This document shows positions 10,800-22,296 of a DNA stretch of 64,000 bases, in pieces. Where the stretch lies: contig OW121846.1 in assembly GCA_933228895.1 (NCBI GenBank), forward strand, positions 76,520,064-76,584,063, read 5' to 3'. Under the pieces are notes generated by a model. It was given only the letters and a program-made list of their open reading frames with translations, was not told the origin of the DNA and did no database searches. This DNA is from Platycnemis pennipes. Lineage: Eukaryota > Arthropoda > Insecta > Odonata > Platycnemididae. A program made the translations under genes and the position numbers. Every line of letters begins with the position of its first letter. The stretch's first letter is position 1.

Positions 10800-13700
10800 A
10801 TAAAATAATCATCATTTTCATGAAAACCAATTTTGTGACACGATATGGTATCGGGTATCAATTTAAAATATTTTGTTAAATATATCTACCGTATTCTCTG
10901 TAATCACCTTTTTCTTACATTTACGCGGAATATAAACTGTATGACTTCATTACAGAGAGATATCCTTTTACGACCGCTGACTTTGTCTTTGAATGTTTTC
11001 ATGAGCGCAGCGTAAACAATATAAATTGATGTAGGATGGCGATAATTCATTAGAATTTTAACGTGTAAATTTACATTAATGTATTTGTCAAATTTATTCA
11101 ATCCAATAGAATGTAGCGTTTACTTAAGCAATTGCTGTGTTAGTATTTTATAGATATCTATAGATATGTTTACAAAATATGAAGATGAGCAAAGAGATCA
11201 AAATCAATCATATTGATTCAATTAATTATTCATTTGTGCAAAATACAATTGCATTCTTATGTTTTGCCTCCTTTGTTGTATTACTTGTTAAATACCTCTT
11301 CGCTGAAACATATTATTATTTAAATTCTATTCTTAATAACGACATATCAAAATAAGTCCATGTAAAATACTGTTGGCATCTTCGCTTTTTCAATAGACAT
11401 GACTCTACAAAAGTTATGATTGAAAATGAAGCTTTGATGCTTTAAAATGATACATAACATTGATGACTTTAATACTGGGACATCTAGAAGAGTGGGCTTA
11501 ATTATATGAAACTGATCATGTTTTTCTGCATCTCTGGATCCTAAGTTTAATATTGCTTTTCATGTATACAAAACCCAGTCAGCTATATATGTATACATCA
11601 ATCGTGTTGTAGATTACATACATCTAGATGTATGGCTCAGTGGTTAAGGACAATTAAGCAGCTAAGATAGAAAATGGAAATAATACTTGGCAAATGTGTG
11701 CGATGATCATTCACGTAGTATCGATACTACGTGAATGAGTTAAAATACAGTGTGATGAGCAGCCTTGATATTTTTTAACTTAAGGAAAAGCTATATTCCT
11801 TTGGAACACCTCAGAGGAGTATTCTTATAGGAGCTTCAAAAGAATATGCAGTGTAGTTTTTTCCTTCCATGATTTCTTGCACTCCCTATATGCATACCTA
11901 TGGCAGCACTCAATGGATTAACTGCAGTTACCTTCATCCAGACCTTATTCCTTTTTTCACTTCTATAGTGACTGATCTCATGAACCTGTAGATATTAGTT
12001 AAATACTGGGAGGATTTTTACATGCATGTTGTACACATCATTCACTGAGAAGCATGTTTATGACCACATTAGCAGGAAATTTGTGTGTTGCATCATGCAT
12101 CGAATTACTCCCTTTATATATTATAATGCATCAAAATCTATGTTTGAATTGAATTTTCATATTTCATTGTTTTGAAGTACCTAGGTGTAGTATATTACTA
12201 TATTCAAGTCATTATCATGAAGTTGACAAGGAGGCTGTCTTAGCCATTAGGTATACATTTTTAAATTGAGCTGGTGCTTCATCAAAAATACATTTTCCAT
12301 CAGCCTCAACAATGTTAGTTGTAGTCATTTTCATCCAGATTTCAGAATTTTAGCTTTTCATAGCTGTAACAGGTGAAACATCAGCTCTGATTAGTGGCGG
12401 GTAAACAGTTAGGATAACCCTGAAGCTTGACCTCTTCTGTAACACTCTTTACAATCAGCAACAGCAGTTATAAATGGTTATGAGGCTACACAGGGGCCAT
12501 GAAACTCATGCTATATTAGAGTTACATGAGACAGACCACTGCATATGATTATAGCATAACATTGAATTCCATTTCCAGCACAAAACACACAAGAGGATGA
12601 TAGGATCTGGTCATTAAAATAATGAAAGAATTCTATTTCACATGGAAGATGGAAACTTAAATTCTTAGCTAGTATTTTTAAGAAATTCTGAGGTTTGCAT
12701 AATGAAAAGCAGGAGGCAATTCATTTTTTCATTTCCTGTAGCAAATTATTTGCAACTTTGTTAAGCTTGCAACACCTGGCGATAAGCCACATTCCTTGAA
12801 ATGGGTATACCTATTATTCCTTAAGATTTCAAGAAAGAAATGTAAAGATTATTTTCTATAGCTTAATTGGTGACTTCTTAGCCCTGCTTTCCTAAGACAT
12901 TCCACACATCAGGTTTTGGATTTATGGTGCTTTTACATCTAAGATCATTTATGCACCATCAAAGTATTCTTGTACGGAATAAATCCATAATGACTGGTAT
13001 TTTTTTAACTTAGGCATGTCCATATTTTGGGCTGTCTCATGTAACTTATTATTTTAAATATTATTTTGAGATTTAGGAAGCCTATGAAAACTTATGTCCA
13101 TTTTAAATCTCTTTATTGTACCAAACTGGTGCACATCAGACCTTATAATTAAGTTTAGGATATCCTTCATGTGGATCTTGATCAACACTTGAAATACATT
13201 TTCACCATATATTTTCATAATACCACTTATGATGAAAAGTGGTTGACAGTGATCTTAAACAGTAGCACCTGTTATTAATCTCACAGCCTTTTTTGTAGAG
13301 TAAAATATTTTTTACCTCTTGAGTTGCCTCATAGATCAAGGCCATACAATATGTGAGAATGATAATATGCATGGTATGCATCATATAAGTAATTATTTGG
13401 TCTCAGTGGCTTAATTTTCCTCACAAGCTGCAATGATTTAGGCAGCTTTGTACAGACACCAATGTTAAGCTCATTCCAAGTTAACTCATGGCCAATGAAA
13501 ACCCTAATAATTTTACAGGCTCATTCATGTTAGGGTACATTGAGCGAAATACAAATAAGATTTTGATTCTCCAATGTGTTATTTGGGGAGAACCAGTTTT
13601 GAGGGGGAAAAAGAGATTATGTCCAGAATGCAGTATCAGCAAAAACTGTTTCGTATACATGACACACACTACTCAGTAGTAGTGGGTATATCCATTGTTA

Positions 13701-14030
13701 TGAAGTACCTGAGCTCTATCAAATTGAATTTGGGTTCAGTAGCTGATTATGACCAGAAAAACTGATTGGCATGTGCAGCATATCTCTCAAACTTTCTAAG
13801 ACTTCATACATCCTGTTGCTGACCCCTAGCTGCAATTATAATTAAAGCTAGCTAGCATATTCACAAATTGTGCTGAAAATAAGCATGAATTTGATTTGCT
13901 GTGAAACAAAACGTACTTATATAGAAGTATTCTCAATGACCACTTTATTTATGTAGTCATAGTAATGTGTTTATATAAAGGTTTGTAACAAGATATTAAT
14001 TGGTGACTTTTTTGGTTGGCCTGGTTGGTT
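10800..14030. other. AT-rich interior without genes
   Basis: More than 3 kb with no credible reading frame. The only marked structure is a palindrome at 11707-11738. An isolated tRNA-A-box-like GGCTCAGTGG at about 11635 has no B box. It may be intronic or non-coding filler of the surrounding TIR-bounded region. Confidence 0.45.
11707..11738. repeat. 32-bp perfect palindrome
   Basis: Sixteen bases (TCATTCACGTAGTATC) are followed immediately by their reverse complement with no spacer. Biological role unknown. Confidence 0.8.
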
Positions 14031-14130
14031 GGTCTGTCTGGTTGGTCTGTACACTTTTTTTTTCTTTCTGTTCTATTCGAAGTCTGTTCAAAAGTAATTG
14101 AAATTTAAAAACTTAAAACGTGTACTAAAT

Positions 14131-14186
14131 AGCCCTGAAGAAGCCGAAATAAAGAGGCGAAACATTGACACAAATTGGTGTTTATA
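14131..14186 (+). ncRNA. Hammerhead-ribozyme-like motif (Penelope-type)
   Basis: The core CTGAAGA (14135-14141) fits CUGANGA. Stem II could form from GCC (14143-14145) and GGC (14156-14158), followed by GAAA (14159-14162). A stem III rich in G-U pairs can form between 14162-14167 and 14176-14181. Stem I is not convincing. Penelope-like elements are known to carry hammerhead motifs in their terminal repeats. The same core layout, including the AAAGAGGCGAAAC phrase, recurs at 30354-30401. Probably a fossil. Confidence 0.45.
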
Positions 14187-14971
14187 AAAAAAATGGCCAA
14201 ACAACTCAATATAAACACATTTCTATTGCTACAAACGTACTAAAAATATAATTTAGTTTCTTATAATCTTTTTAGTTTCAATTAATCATCTATAGTATAT
14301 CGGTAAAATGACCACATTGCTAATAATTATAACATTAATGTTTTCAATTTGCCTTATTTGTTGGAATTTAAAATTGTTTGGAATGAGATCCTCATGACTC
14401 CCCCCACCTGCCCAAAAGTACTTGATACCCCTTCTTGAAAGACTAAGCCTTGTAAAATATGGATATAAAACAAAAATCAAGTACCAAATTATTTTAAAAT
14501 AGGAATTACTACATAGTTAGAAAAAAGATTTATTAAATACACGAGAATATAATTTGAATAGCGATTTTAATTTGACTCTGGATAACACCGGATGTTGGCA
14601 TGAAGCGTCCATCTTAGTTTTGTAATCTGTGTCAAGAAGACTCTCCTTGGCGTGTGTACGTCGTTTATGTATTTACTTTTCGACGTGAACCAATTCGAGG
14701 AGTTTTGTTTGTTAATGCGTGTTGAGTGAAAAACCGTGAAAGAGTGAAAAGAAATTATTGGTTAAAATACGTCAATAGGCAAGTGGGCTGCGGCCACGGT
14801 AAGGATACCGAATACCTCGAAAACAAAAGTGAGGATTGATCCAGTTTTTTGGCTTTCGCTAAGTCACGACGACGCGAAAGGAACAGATACATTTTGTGAT
14901 TTGAAAATCATCATTCCAGGAGGTAAGTTTTGAACTGAAATCTAATACTATCTATTATCATTAAGGAGAAA

Positions 14972-15475
14972 ATGTCCACTCATGACATCGTTGAAAATGT
15001 CATTTATGTTAGGGTATGTGTTCTTAATGGTTCCGCTTTCTTCGTAGATGAGACCATTGTCATTATTCCTTCTCGCGAGGTTCTGGGACTACGACCAATA
15101 GGTTATGTTATCTCTGGACATACAGCGCTGGAGACAAGGTGAGTTTATTTTTTCTGTAAACTTTAATTTGAGCGCATTTTATATTTATACATAGTTATGA
15201 TAGTGTGCCACTTACTGACAGAAGGCCGTTGAAATATAATGTAAAGGAGTTACTGAAAATTAATTGAAGTGAACTGGTCCAGCTTTAAATAATAATTGAT
15301 TGAAAGATGACATGTTGTTATGACAAAATTAAAGTCTTTTGATTGTTCTTCTTTCAGGCCTTTCTGTGGATGAGCTACGGAGAATATGGCTGAAGAACTT
15401 ATTTACAATTAATATATACAGTGCAATTCCCCAAGGAAATGTAAAATTAATGACAGATAATAAATACAGAGGTAA
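14972..15475 (+). other. Possible exons near right end of TIR-bounded region
   Basis: From an ATG at 14972 a frame runs to a strong donor-like AG|GTGAGT (exon end 15138). A polypyrimidine tract and TTTCAG acceptor end at 15357, leaving a 219-bp candidate intron. Canonical joining of these two sites gives a short product of about 60 codons that stops soon after the junction. A different exon-2 frame stays open longer (VDELRRIWLKN...), to a GTAAAT donor-like site near 15472. Another donor-like AG|GTAAGT lies at 14922/14923. I do not recognise the peptides, and the frames do not join cleanly. It could be a transposase remnant, a small unknown gene or chance. Confidence 0.2.
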
Positions 15476-15634
15476 ATAGATGAGTGTTTAATTTATTGAT
15501 TCTATTCTTTTTATATAACTTATGTACTATCAGCCCAAATATGATCCGGAATTATGCTAGGAATGTGTGATTTAGAAAGCTGAGCAAAATAGTGTAAACA
15601 ATTGCCAATGTACTTTTAGGAATGCATAAAATAC

Positions 15635-15905
15635 GTTGTAGAATATCTATAGATTGCTCTAAGGAATCTGTGCAGAAAGCTAGGGAATATCTACGGAACG
15701 CCTTAAGGAATCTGTACAGAACGCTAGGGAATATCTACGGAACGCCTTAAGGAATCTGTACAGAACGCTAGGGAATGTCTACGGAACGCTGTAAGGAATC
15801 TGTACGGAACGCTAGGGTATCTCTACGGAACGCTGTAAGGAAAATGTACAGAAAGCTAGAGAATTCTGTAGAACGTTCTACGGAATTCCTTAAAAAAGTG
15901 TTTCA
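15635..15905 (+). repeat. 44-bp satellite of paired ~22-bp units
   Basis: Units begin at 15679, 15723, 15767, 15811 and 15855, an exact 44-bp spacing. Each has two related halves: GCTAGGGAATATCTACGGAA and a GCCTTAAGGAATCTGTACAG-type half. The array sits just inside the right TIR of the 10310-15980 region and shares words with its left end. Confidence 0.85.
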
Positions 15906-16189
15906 ATACTTTAAGGAATTTCTGTAGAATGGCCTAAGGAAATCTTTTAAGGAACTTCTACGGAATTTTTCAGCAGGGCGATTCCGCCTCGCGAGTACCA
16001 TCCTAGGTGGATCGTAATTATCGTAGTTGACTAAGAGCTGGGTCTTCAAGATTTAGCTAAATATCGTCTCTTGGATTAGAAATCCTGTCTAGCATGGTTA
16101 TCAACACATTGGCCCGAAAAGTGAAAGATCAATGGTTCAATTCGCGGTCCAAAAAACTATTTTCCTGTAGCAATTTTAAAGGGGTCCAC

Positions 16190-16341
16190 GAATTAACGTC
16201 CCATATGGCGTTCTTGTGGTGATTTCAATCTGGCATTATGAGGATCGATATTAAACCAAAAAATTTGTCCCTTTCTGGTAATTGAACCCGGGCGCTATGG
16301 ACGGAAAGCCAGTACTCGAGCCATATACCAACGCGATCCTA
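16190..16341 (-). mobile_element. SINE B fragment, minus strand
   Basis: Read from 16341 down, it begins AGGATCGCGTTGGTATATGG, then GAGTACTGGC and the B-box-like GGGTTCAATTA. Further in, ATGGGACGTTAA matches the body of the SINE B copy at 60471-60800. The 3' part is missing or decayed. Confidence 0.6.
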
Positions 16342-17189
16342 AAAGGTCGAAATTTAGGTGTCAAACGAATGATAGTGTAGGAAGTGTGTTTTACCCACTG
16401 AGCCGCAAATTGGGGTCCGGCGCTAGTGGGATCGTCACTCTACTGATGGTGCAGCGTTATTATAGACTTTTCTCAAGGCAACTCAACTGATTTCTTCCTT
16501 ACTGAAAGAGAACCGAATGAAACTGATGAGAATCGCAAGGGCCATTATTCTATACAGGTCTCTTGCATCACATTTTCCTTTAAATTTCATCCCTGTAGAA
16601 ATATTTTCATTATCCTCACTCTGATCTCTTCACCATCTCGTTCCAGGAGCTCATTTTTGCCCAAGGTGCGGAAAATGATTTGCATGAGGTATCGAATTAA
16701 ATAAATTGCGACTGCCTGAGGTGTTGGGCAAGATTTTAATTTCAATGTTGACGAAGTTTTTTGAGGGCACGGTCTCTTCCTGAGTTCAGGCTCTTCCTGA
16801 AAAGAATAATTTAGTTTCATAGAGGTATATAGGCTATTGATTTCTACAATTTTAAACCCATAGAAATAAAATTCTGCCTTCAATGAGGAAACGATTGAAT
16901 TTTTTCTCCAGGATAATTGATTTATTTTCATTATTGTGATTTTAAATTCTATATGCTTGGGCATTATATTTCTTTGCTTAGGGTTGTGGTTACTATTTAC
17001 ATGTCTAACATCCAACATCCATTCTACATGTCTAATACATCCAATTGCTACGTCTTTAACCAATTTCAAGTTTTTCATAGACTCTCAACATAGTGTCTAC
17101 CTCCTTTTCACTTTTCCGCCGAGGTTTGCGCAGATATCTATTAACGATACAGCATAGTCTCATCTAAAATTTATCACGAAGAGTAGCGA

Positions 17190-17900
17190 GGTGATAACCC
17201 TACTGAAACATGTTTTTGCGTTGTTGATTTAGACTAAATAGTTAAGAACCAGTCTTTAGTGACCTATCTAATATTCCGCCACACACTTTTTGTCGTATTG
17301 CATTTCCTCCAATTAACTTCATTTCTCTTATATTATCTCAACTAGTCTTTCTCTCCACGCAGGTCAAGCACTATCTATGTGTATCCACACCCACGTATTC
17401 TTCAGTTTCAAATTCATTCTCTTTATGCATGAACCAGGATTCAAAACCATGAAACACCATGATCCATAATTAGGTCTTGACCAATCTCGCTCCTTTCTGT
17501 GAACGCCTCCCTGGCCGGCGTAATTCTCCTCCTAATATGCCAATTGCTGGACCTATTCTCAGTTTAACTCCAAAAGCTGGCAATTCCACCCGTTCCAGTG
17601 TCCAGCAGTTCAACCTTAACGTTTACTCTAGTCGTTTTATACCTTGACAATTGTATTGCTTTTGTCTTCATGTGCCTAATGTTCATCCATAGGTTTTACA
17701 CCGAGTCGGCCGCGGTACTTACTCCTTTGTCTGTTTGCCTAACTGCCAGATAATTTGGGATTTTAATTGATTTAAGCAATCTATCTCCTACTGCCATTTC
17801 CATTTCACTCCCTTTCAGTACCTTTGTGACCATTTCCTTAAAAATGCATATTGGCAAATAAAGTTCATTATTGATAATTTTGCGCTTGGCCTAGCGTTAC
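17190..17900 (-). pseudogene. Decayed RTE-type LINE reverse-transcriptase remnant
   Basis: On the minus strand, 17700 down to 17470 reads with one stop as MNIRHMKTKAIQLSR, then TRVNVKVELLD, then RRRITPAREAFTER. This follows the order seen in the intact RTE ORF after its FADD motif: a KTKILVCS-like segment, a VKLGKQKLEEV-like segment, then SRIAQAKRAF. Frames are broken on both sides and the limits are approximate. It belongs to a different, older lineage than the RTE copies at 23, 50 and 52 kb. Confidence 0.5.
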
Positions 17901-18801
17901 GAATTCTGATTTGTTACCCTTAACCCTCCCTTTCCACCCACTATTATTTTTCATTCACAATTAGTCTTCTTCACCACTCGCATGATAATTTCCTTACTCT
18001 TCAACGCTCATGCATAATCCTCGTCACTTTTTTCTCTCTTTCATTTGGTCCAGAATTTCCTTCGGTATTCTCTGGCTTTCCTATTCCTCGATTTTCTTTT
18101 TCCGAAGTTTTCTTGAACCTTCCATCAATTTAATTTTAATATTCTCCCTCCTCTCTTCCTGAAACTCACATATTCTTATTCTCCTCCATATGGTCTTCCA
18201 ATTGTTTAGGGAAAGCCTGTTCACACCTGGTCATTTTGGTTTATCTTCCAACCAATTATTCTTTGTACTTCTTAAGTTTCCCTACGGAATCAAAATGGCT
18301 CTTCATTATTCTCTATGTCTATCCACTGCCAATTGGTGGCTTTTGCGATTTTAAAATGGGCCAGTAACGTCAGCATAACCATTATATATAATATTCAAAT
18401 TTTTTTCTGTGTCAAGTTGTTTTGCATACATATTGACTACGGATGTACATACTTTTTAAATTCCATTATTACAAATAATTTATTCTGAATATTAAAGAGA
18501 AAATCTACTCTTTTGTTCATATTTCCCAACCTATATTTTACTTTTGCTTTGACATTTTATACTTAACCTAGATATACTGGTAAAATATTCGAGATATAAA
18601 GTTATTCCCTCTCAGTTTTTTCATTATTAGTGCGTGTAGGTCATATACTCCAACTTATTCACCGCGTTACAGATATTAGCACTCAGCTTGGCATCCAAGA
18701 GTTGGTTTACTTTCTTTACTGAGACTATATTTCAGGATTTTCTTCAAGCACGTTACGCATCTCAGCCTGAAATAATTTCCTCTCCTGTAAATCCCTGAGT
18801 A

Positions 18802-19112
18802 GGGGATCGGGTAGGTACGGTGGATAGTTTCGGCCACCCTTTCCGAGGTCCCGAGTTTGAATCCACTGGTGGATTTTTCATTGCTATACCGGTCCTTTGT
18901 GGATCCAGTTCAGTACTCCGTCCGTCGAATGGGATTTTAATTGATGATCCCCTTCCGCCTTTCGTTAAGAGCAGGCAAATGCCGACGCCGGGTTTTTCTC
19001 CACCCTTCCTCCATTCCCTGAAAACGCCTACCTTTACCCAGTTTCCCACTATCCTCTCTGGTGAAAATAGCCTCAATTGTCGGTCGCCTCTCCTAAATAA
19101 CTACATCTACTA
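18802..19112 (+). mobile_element. SINE B (tRNA-derived)
   Basis: Starts GGGGATCGGG like the copy at 60471. It carries a B-box-like GAGTTTGAATCC, CAGTACTCCGTC, and a TTCTCCACCCTTCCTCCATT segment. It ends near CTCCTAAATAACTACATCTA. About 310 bp, close to full length. No target duplication was resolved. Any reading frame here is incidental. Confidence 0.75.
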
Positions 19113-20176
19113 ACTTGAGCCGTTCCATTTAACTGATTGACGATATTCCTAGTTCCACCATAAACATTACCATTAGCATTCCCTTTAAATTACCTGTAGC
19201 GACTAACTACTGAATAATCTCGGGTTCCCTTTCTCAGACATGTGTCGCTATTATTTATGGCTACCATACGCGAGAAGGCTCAATTACGACTTCGTTTTAA
19301 TATTTTATTGAAAAACTGGCTAGCAGTGGTTCCTCAGGGTAACTTTTAATGGGGGATCAGTTTTCTGCCTGTCCGAATCATACTACTTAAGCCATTATTG
19401 TAAGGTTTGTCATGCCTGCGCTAAAATCTGCCAATTCCTGAGCGGCCAGAAGATTGGTTCACTCAGCACTTAGAATAACGAAAACAATAAAGAACTAAAT
19501 CGTATTTAGAAAGTCAGTTAACTTATAAGTGAAAATAGCCTCTCTGGCCGGATGCTCCGTTGTAGAGGGCATTGCCGTATTCAAACGAGGGTACCACAAG
19601 TCAGTTGTTGCAGGCTATTTTGGGGAGCGGCAATAAAAGTCAGGGGTGGTCGCCAAAATTTAGGGTCGGAAGCGAAATATTTGGTCCTGCTGACAGCAAC
19701 AATGAGGTGCAAGTCATTCGCAAGATCCAAATTTAGAGCTGGCAGTCAAATCTTATAGCCGATTGTAAAAGTTAAGAACCTTGCGCTATAACTTTGTGGT
19801 GGGGCAAAGGAATAAGGCTGGCAGCGACCATTCATGTCTGGAACCAAAGATTTAGGAAGGACGCTATAATGCAGCAATGGTTTCAAAAAGCTTTCAGCAA
19901 AACTTTATAATCGACGTAGCCATTTTTAGAGAACTCTTGCTGCGGCCGCGGTAATTGGGTCGGTAACACGTGGCTAGGCTACTCTCAGGTTGAAGGTTTA
20001 TAGTCTAGACCCGGCATCAATGTCCGATTTATTTGGGTGAAGAAATTACCTTAAGCGATTGTCGTCCGAGAACCTGAGTTAATATGGAGATCTACTGGTG
20101 AGACCTGTTAAAAAAAACGTTTGATTTTGTTCACTGATTCAGGCATCACATAGTTGAAGTGAGACATAATGGATGG
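19113..20176. other. Unassigned spacer
   Basis: No coding or structured feature found. Confidence 0.4.
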
Positions 20177-20340
20177 GTAAAAAAATGTAGTACTATTCCA
20201 CAATTATATTTTTTTTAAAGTTTTAAAATTACACTACACGTGTGTATACACCTGAAGATGGCTAAGTAAGCCGAAACACGTGTAGTGTAGCGTTAAAAAT
20301 GTTTTAAATATAATTGTGGGAAAATGCTACAGTTTTTTAC
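20177..20340 (+). repeat. Hairpin element enclosing a hammerhead-like core
   Basis: The left arm (about 20177-20243) and right arm (about 20276-20340) are imperfect reverse complements over about 65 bp, including a perfect 13-bp block ACACTACACGTGT. The unpaired centre holds a hammerhead core. Similar architecture occurs at 30311-30479, 35861-36036 and 45971-46094. Confidence 0.8.
20247..20294 (+). ncRNA. Hammerhead-ribozyme candidate, core intact
   Basis: CTGAAGA at 20252-20258 matches CUGANGA. Stem II is GGCT (20260-20263) with AGCC (20269-20272) and a 5-nt loop. GAAA is at 20273-20276. Stem III pairs ACAC (20276-20279) with GTGT (20285-20288) across a 5-nt loop. The next base, A20289, gives the UA cleavage position. 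Stem I is weak (G20290-C20251 plus a few pairs); one mismatch looks like CpG decay. All core positions I can check fit a type I hammerhead as described in Penelope-like elements. Activity is untested. Confidence 0.6.
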
Positions 20341-20423
20341 TCACCCAGTGCGTCTGATTTTCTCAGCACTGGGCTAGAAGGAATATTAGTGACTCGTTTG
20401 AGAGTACCAATTATTCCATCCAT

Positions 20424-20575
20424 CTATTTAGCCTTATAATCTATAGTAAAATATAGATGTATAGCTGTATAATATATATCTATAGCTATAATCTCTAGTA
20501 TAATATATATTATAATATACATTATCCTTATAATCTATAGTATAATACATATAGCTTTATAATCTCTTGCTAATT
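20424..20575. repeat. AT-rich cryptic repeat
   Basis: Irregular iterations of CTATAGTATAATATA-type words, such as TATAATCTATAGTATAATA. A decayed microsatellite or simple-sequence tract. Confidence 0.6.
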
Positions 20576-21829
20576 TTCCTGATTTTTGTTCTTAAGTTAC
20601 CTTGTGATAAATTTCTCACGGCTAATAAAATAATATAAATCTTTATGGCACGCTTAATAATAAGTGTCGAAAAATAGTTCGAATCCGAGAAAGTAACCCA
20701 GGAACGGATTTTATTTTCACTGCCAACGGTATCCAGTGGTAGCCATAAATTGAAGCCATCGCTGTCATAGAAAGTACCTCGTATGTAAATATTATATTGA
20801 ATGTTTAGTTGGAAGTGTCAGAGTGGTCTCACAAAGCAAGTTAAAGTGTTCGTGCAGTTGGAAGCAAGTAGTATAATATTTGCCAACGTCTTGGCAGGAA
20901 GTAATTTCACTTCACATTACGTTTCCACAATTATTTTTCCTTCAAGATTAATGAACTGATTACTATATGAAAGCAGTCAATATTCAATAATTTTCATATT
21001 CAATTATCGGACTGTAATATTATTATTACGACCGTAACAGTCGTAATTTATTTAAACTATCTGGATGGATTTCATCCGATTATAGCTTATAATCATCAGA
21101 GAAATTCACTGGCTGTAAATAGTATGAAACAGGTTAAGAAAAAATTTACGACATAAAGGGACGACTACCTTTACGAAAGAGAAGGTGGAGGTAATGGAGT
21201 CCCCTCGTTAGATATTTTTTCTTCTTTATTATATCCTTAATCCATTAAACTCAACAATTAGTGATATGGTGATTAATTAAGTAAAACTGCATAGTATTGG
21301 CAATGTAATTTACCATGGCTTTCGTGAATACTACCATGATCACCATCATTAGTTAGCAACTCCGGTTTCCCGAAGTTTCTTCTCAATACTGAGGAGTTGT
21401 TTAAGCTGTATGATGCCATAGGCAATTCTTTTCCCAAAGTAGCATAGCTCACAAGATAAATACATATAATACCCAATGTTTTCTCCATACCTAGTTAGTA
21501 TTTATAATACATACATAATACCTTTTCGAATAACGATCGTCAATGGCTGAGTAAATGCGCAGAAAAACGGGAAATAACTACTTCTCGTTCGTATGAATTA
21601 AGCTTTATTTATGCTGTATTAATTCCCGACTGAGGCAGTGCACCTTCACAAACGGGATTAGAATTGCTCGTAATAAATAATGTTCTTTCAAAGATTCTCC
21701 ATTAGAATGACCCTTGAGGGGGTTAACTCAATCACCGTAATGAAGTGAAGAGAGCCGGGAATGAGGTTACTCTGTTTGTCTTAAATATTCACGTGCTAAA
21801 AGGCAGCGTAATATTTCAGCTTGAGGCAC

Positions 21830-21925
21830 TCCAACATGACATCAATATCCACTGCGGGATTTGAACTATCACTATCGACCTTCTAGTCGAGAGGATGGTA
21901 AATTTTCGACCTAGTGGCTGCAGCC
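21830..21925 (-). mobile_element. tRNA-like SINE head, minus strand
   Basis: Minus-strand B-box-like TAGTTCAAATCCCGC is preceded by a variable stem region. No cloverleaf could be drawn with confidence, so it reads as a SINE head rather than a working tRNA gene. Confidence 0.4.
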
Positions 21926-22214
21926 GGCTGTAAGGGTTGAAATGACACGAGACTTGTGCATAATAAGTTGTATATAAATAATGCGTATTTTTTCCAAAAA
22001 AATCCTTCCTTGCATCACTCTCGCATGACACCAGATACTCTAGTTGCCACCATCGTCTGATGAGACAGTTGCAACGATGAGCAAGTCTTTCCCCATGTTT
22101 TGAATCGTGGGGTGTTTCTCTCTCATGATTTCATTGTGATGTTTATTCTTACTCTTTAAAGAGTGTAATGCTCATGCCGAACTAGCATAGCTCCATACTG
22201 TCGTGTTTCCTTGT

Positions 22215-22296
22215 AAGCTATAACTTTTTCTAATAATAAAGAAATAATAAAAACAATGTAAATAAAATAGAAAGCTATAACTTTTTCTAATAATAA
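22215..22296 (+). repeat. 25-bp direct repeat
   Basis: AAGCTATAACTTTTTCTAAT and the next five bases occur at 22215-22239 and again at 22272-22296, 57 bp apart, around an A-rich filler. A local duplication. Confidence 0.75.

Larger units (their letters stand above)
10310..15980. mobile_element. Candidate large TIR-bounded element
   Basis: CGCCCTGCTGAAAAATTCC at 10310-10328 recurs as an exact reverse complement at 15962-15980. Inside both ends the same motifs repeat (TCTACGGAA, TTCTACAGAA, TAAGGAATTC): 10330-10490 on the left and 15640-15960 on the right. This is the layout of a DNA transposon with subterminal repeats. The 5.67-kb interior lacks a long reading frame but has possible exons near 14.97-15.47 kb. 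Two separate short elements of one family, or a half-decayed autonomous copy, would look the same. No target-site duplication was found. Confidence 0.5.

Noticed and set aside
11625..11665. tRNA A-box-like sequence GGCTCAGTGGTTAAGG
   Set aside because: No B box or cloverleaf at the right distance.
16587..17078. 163-codon minus-strand frame
   Set aside because: No recognisable motif and amino-acid composition like translated AT-rich filler. It adjoins the LINE fossil but does not continue its landmarks.
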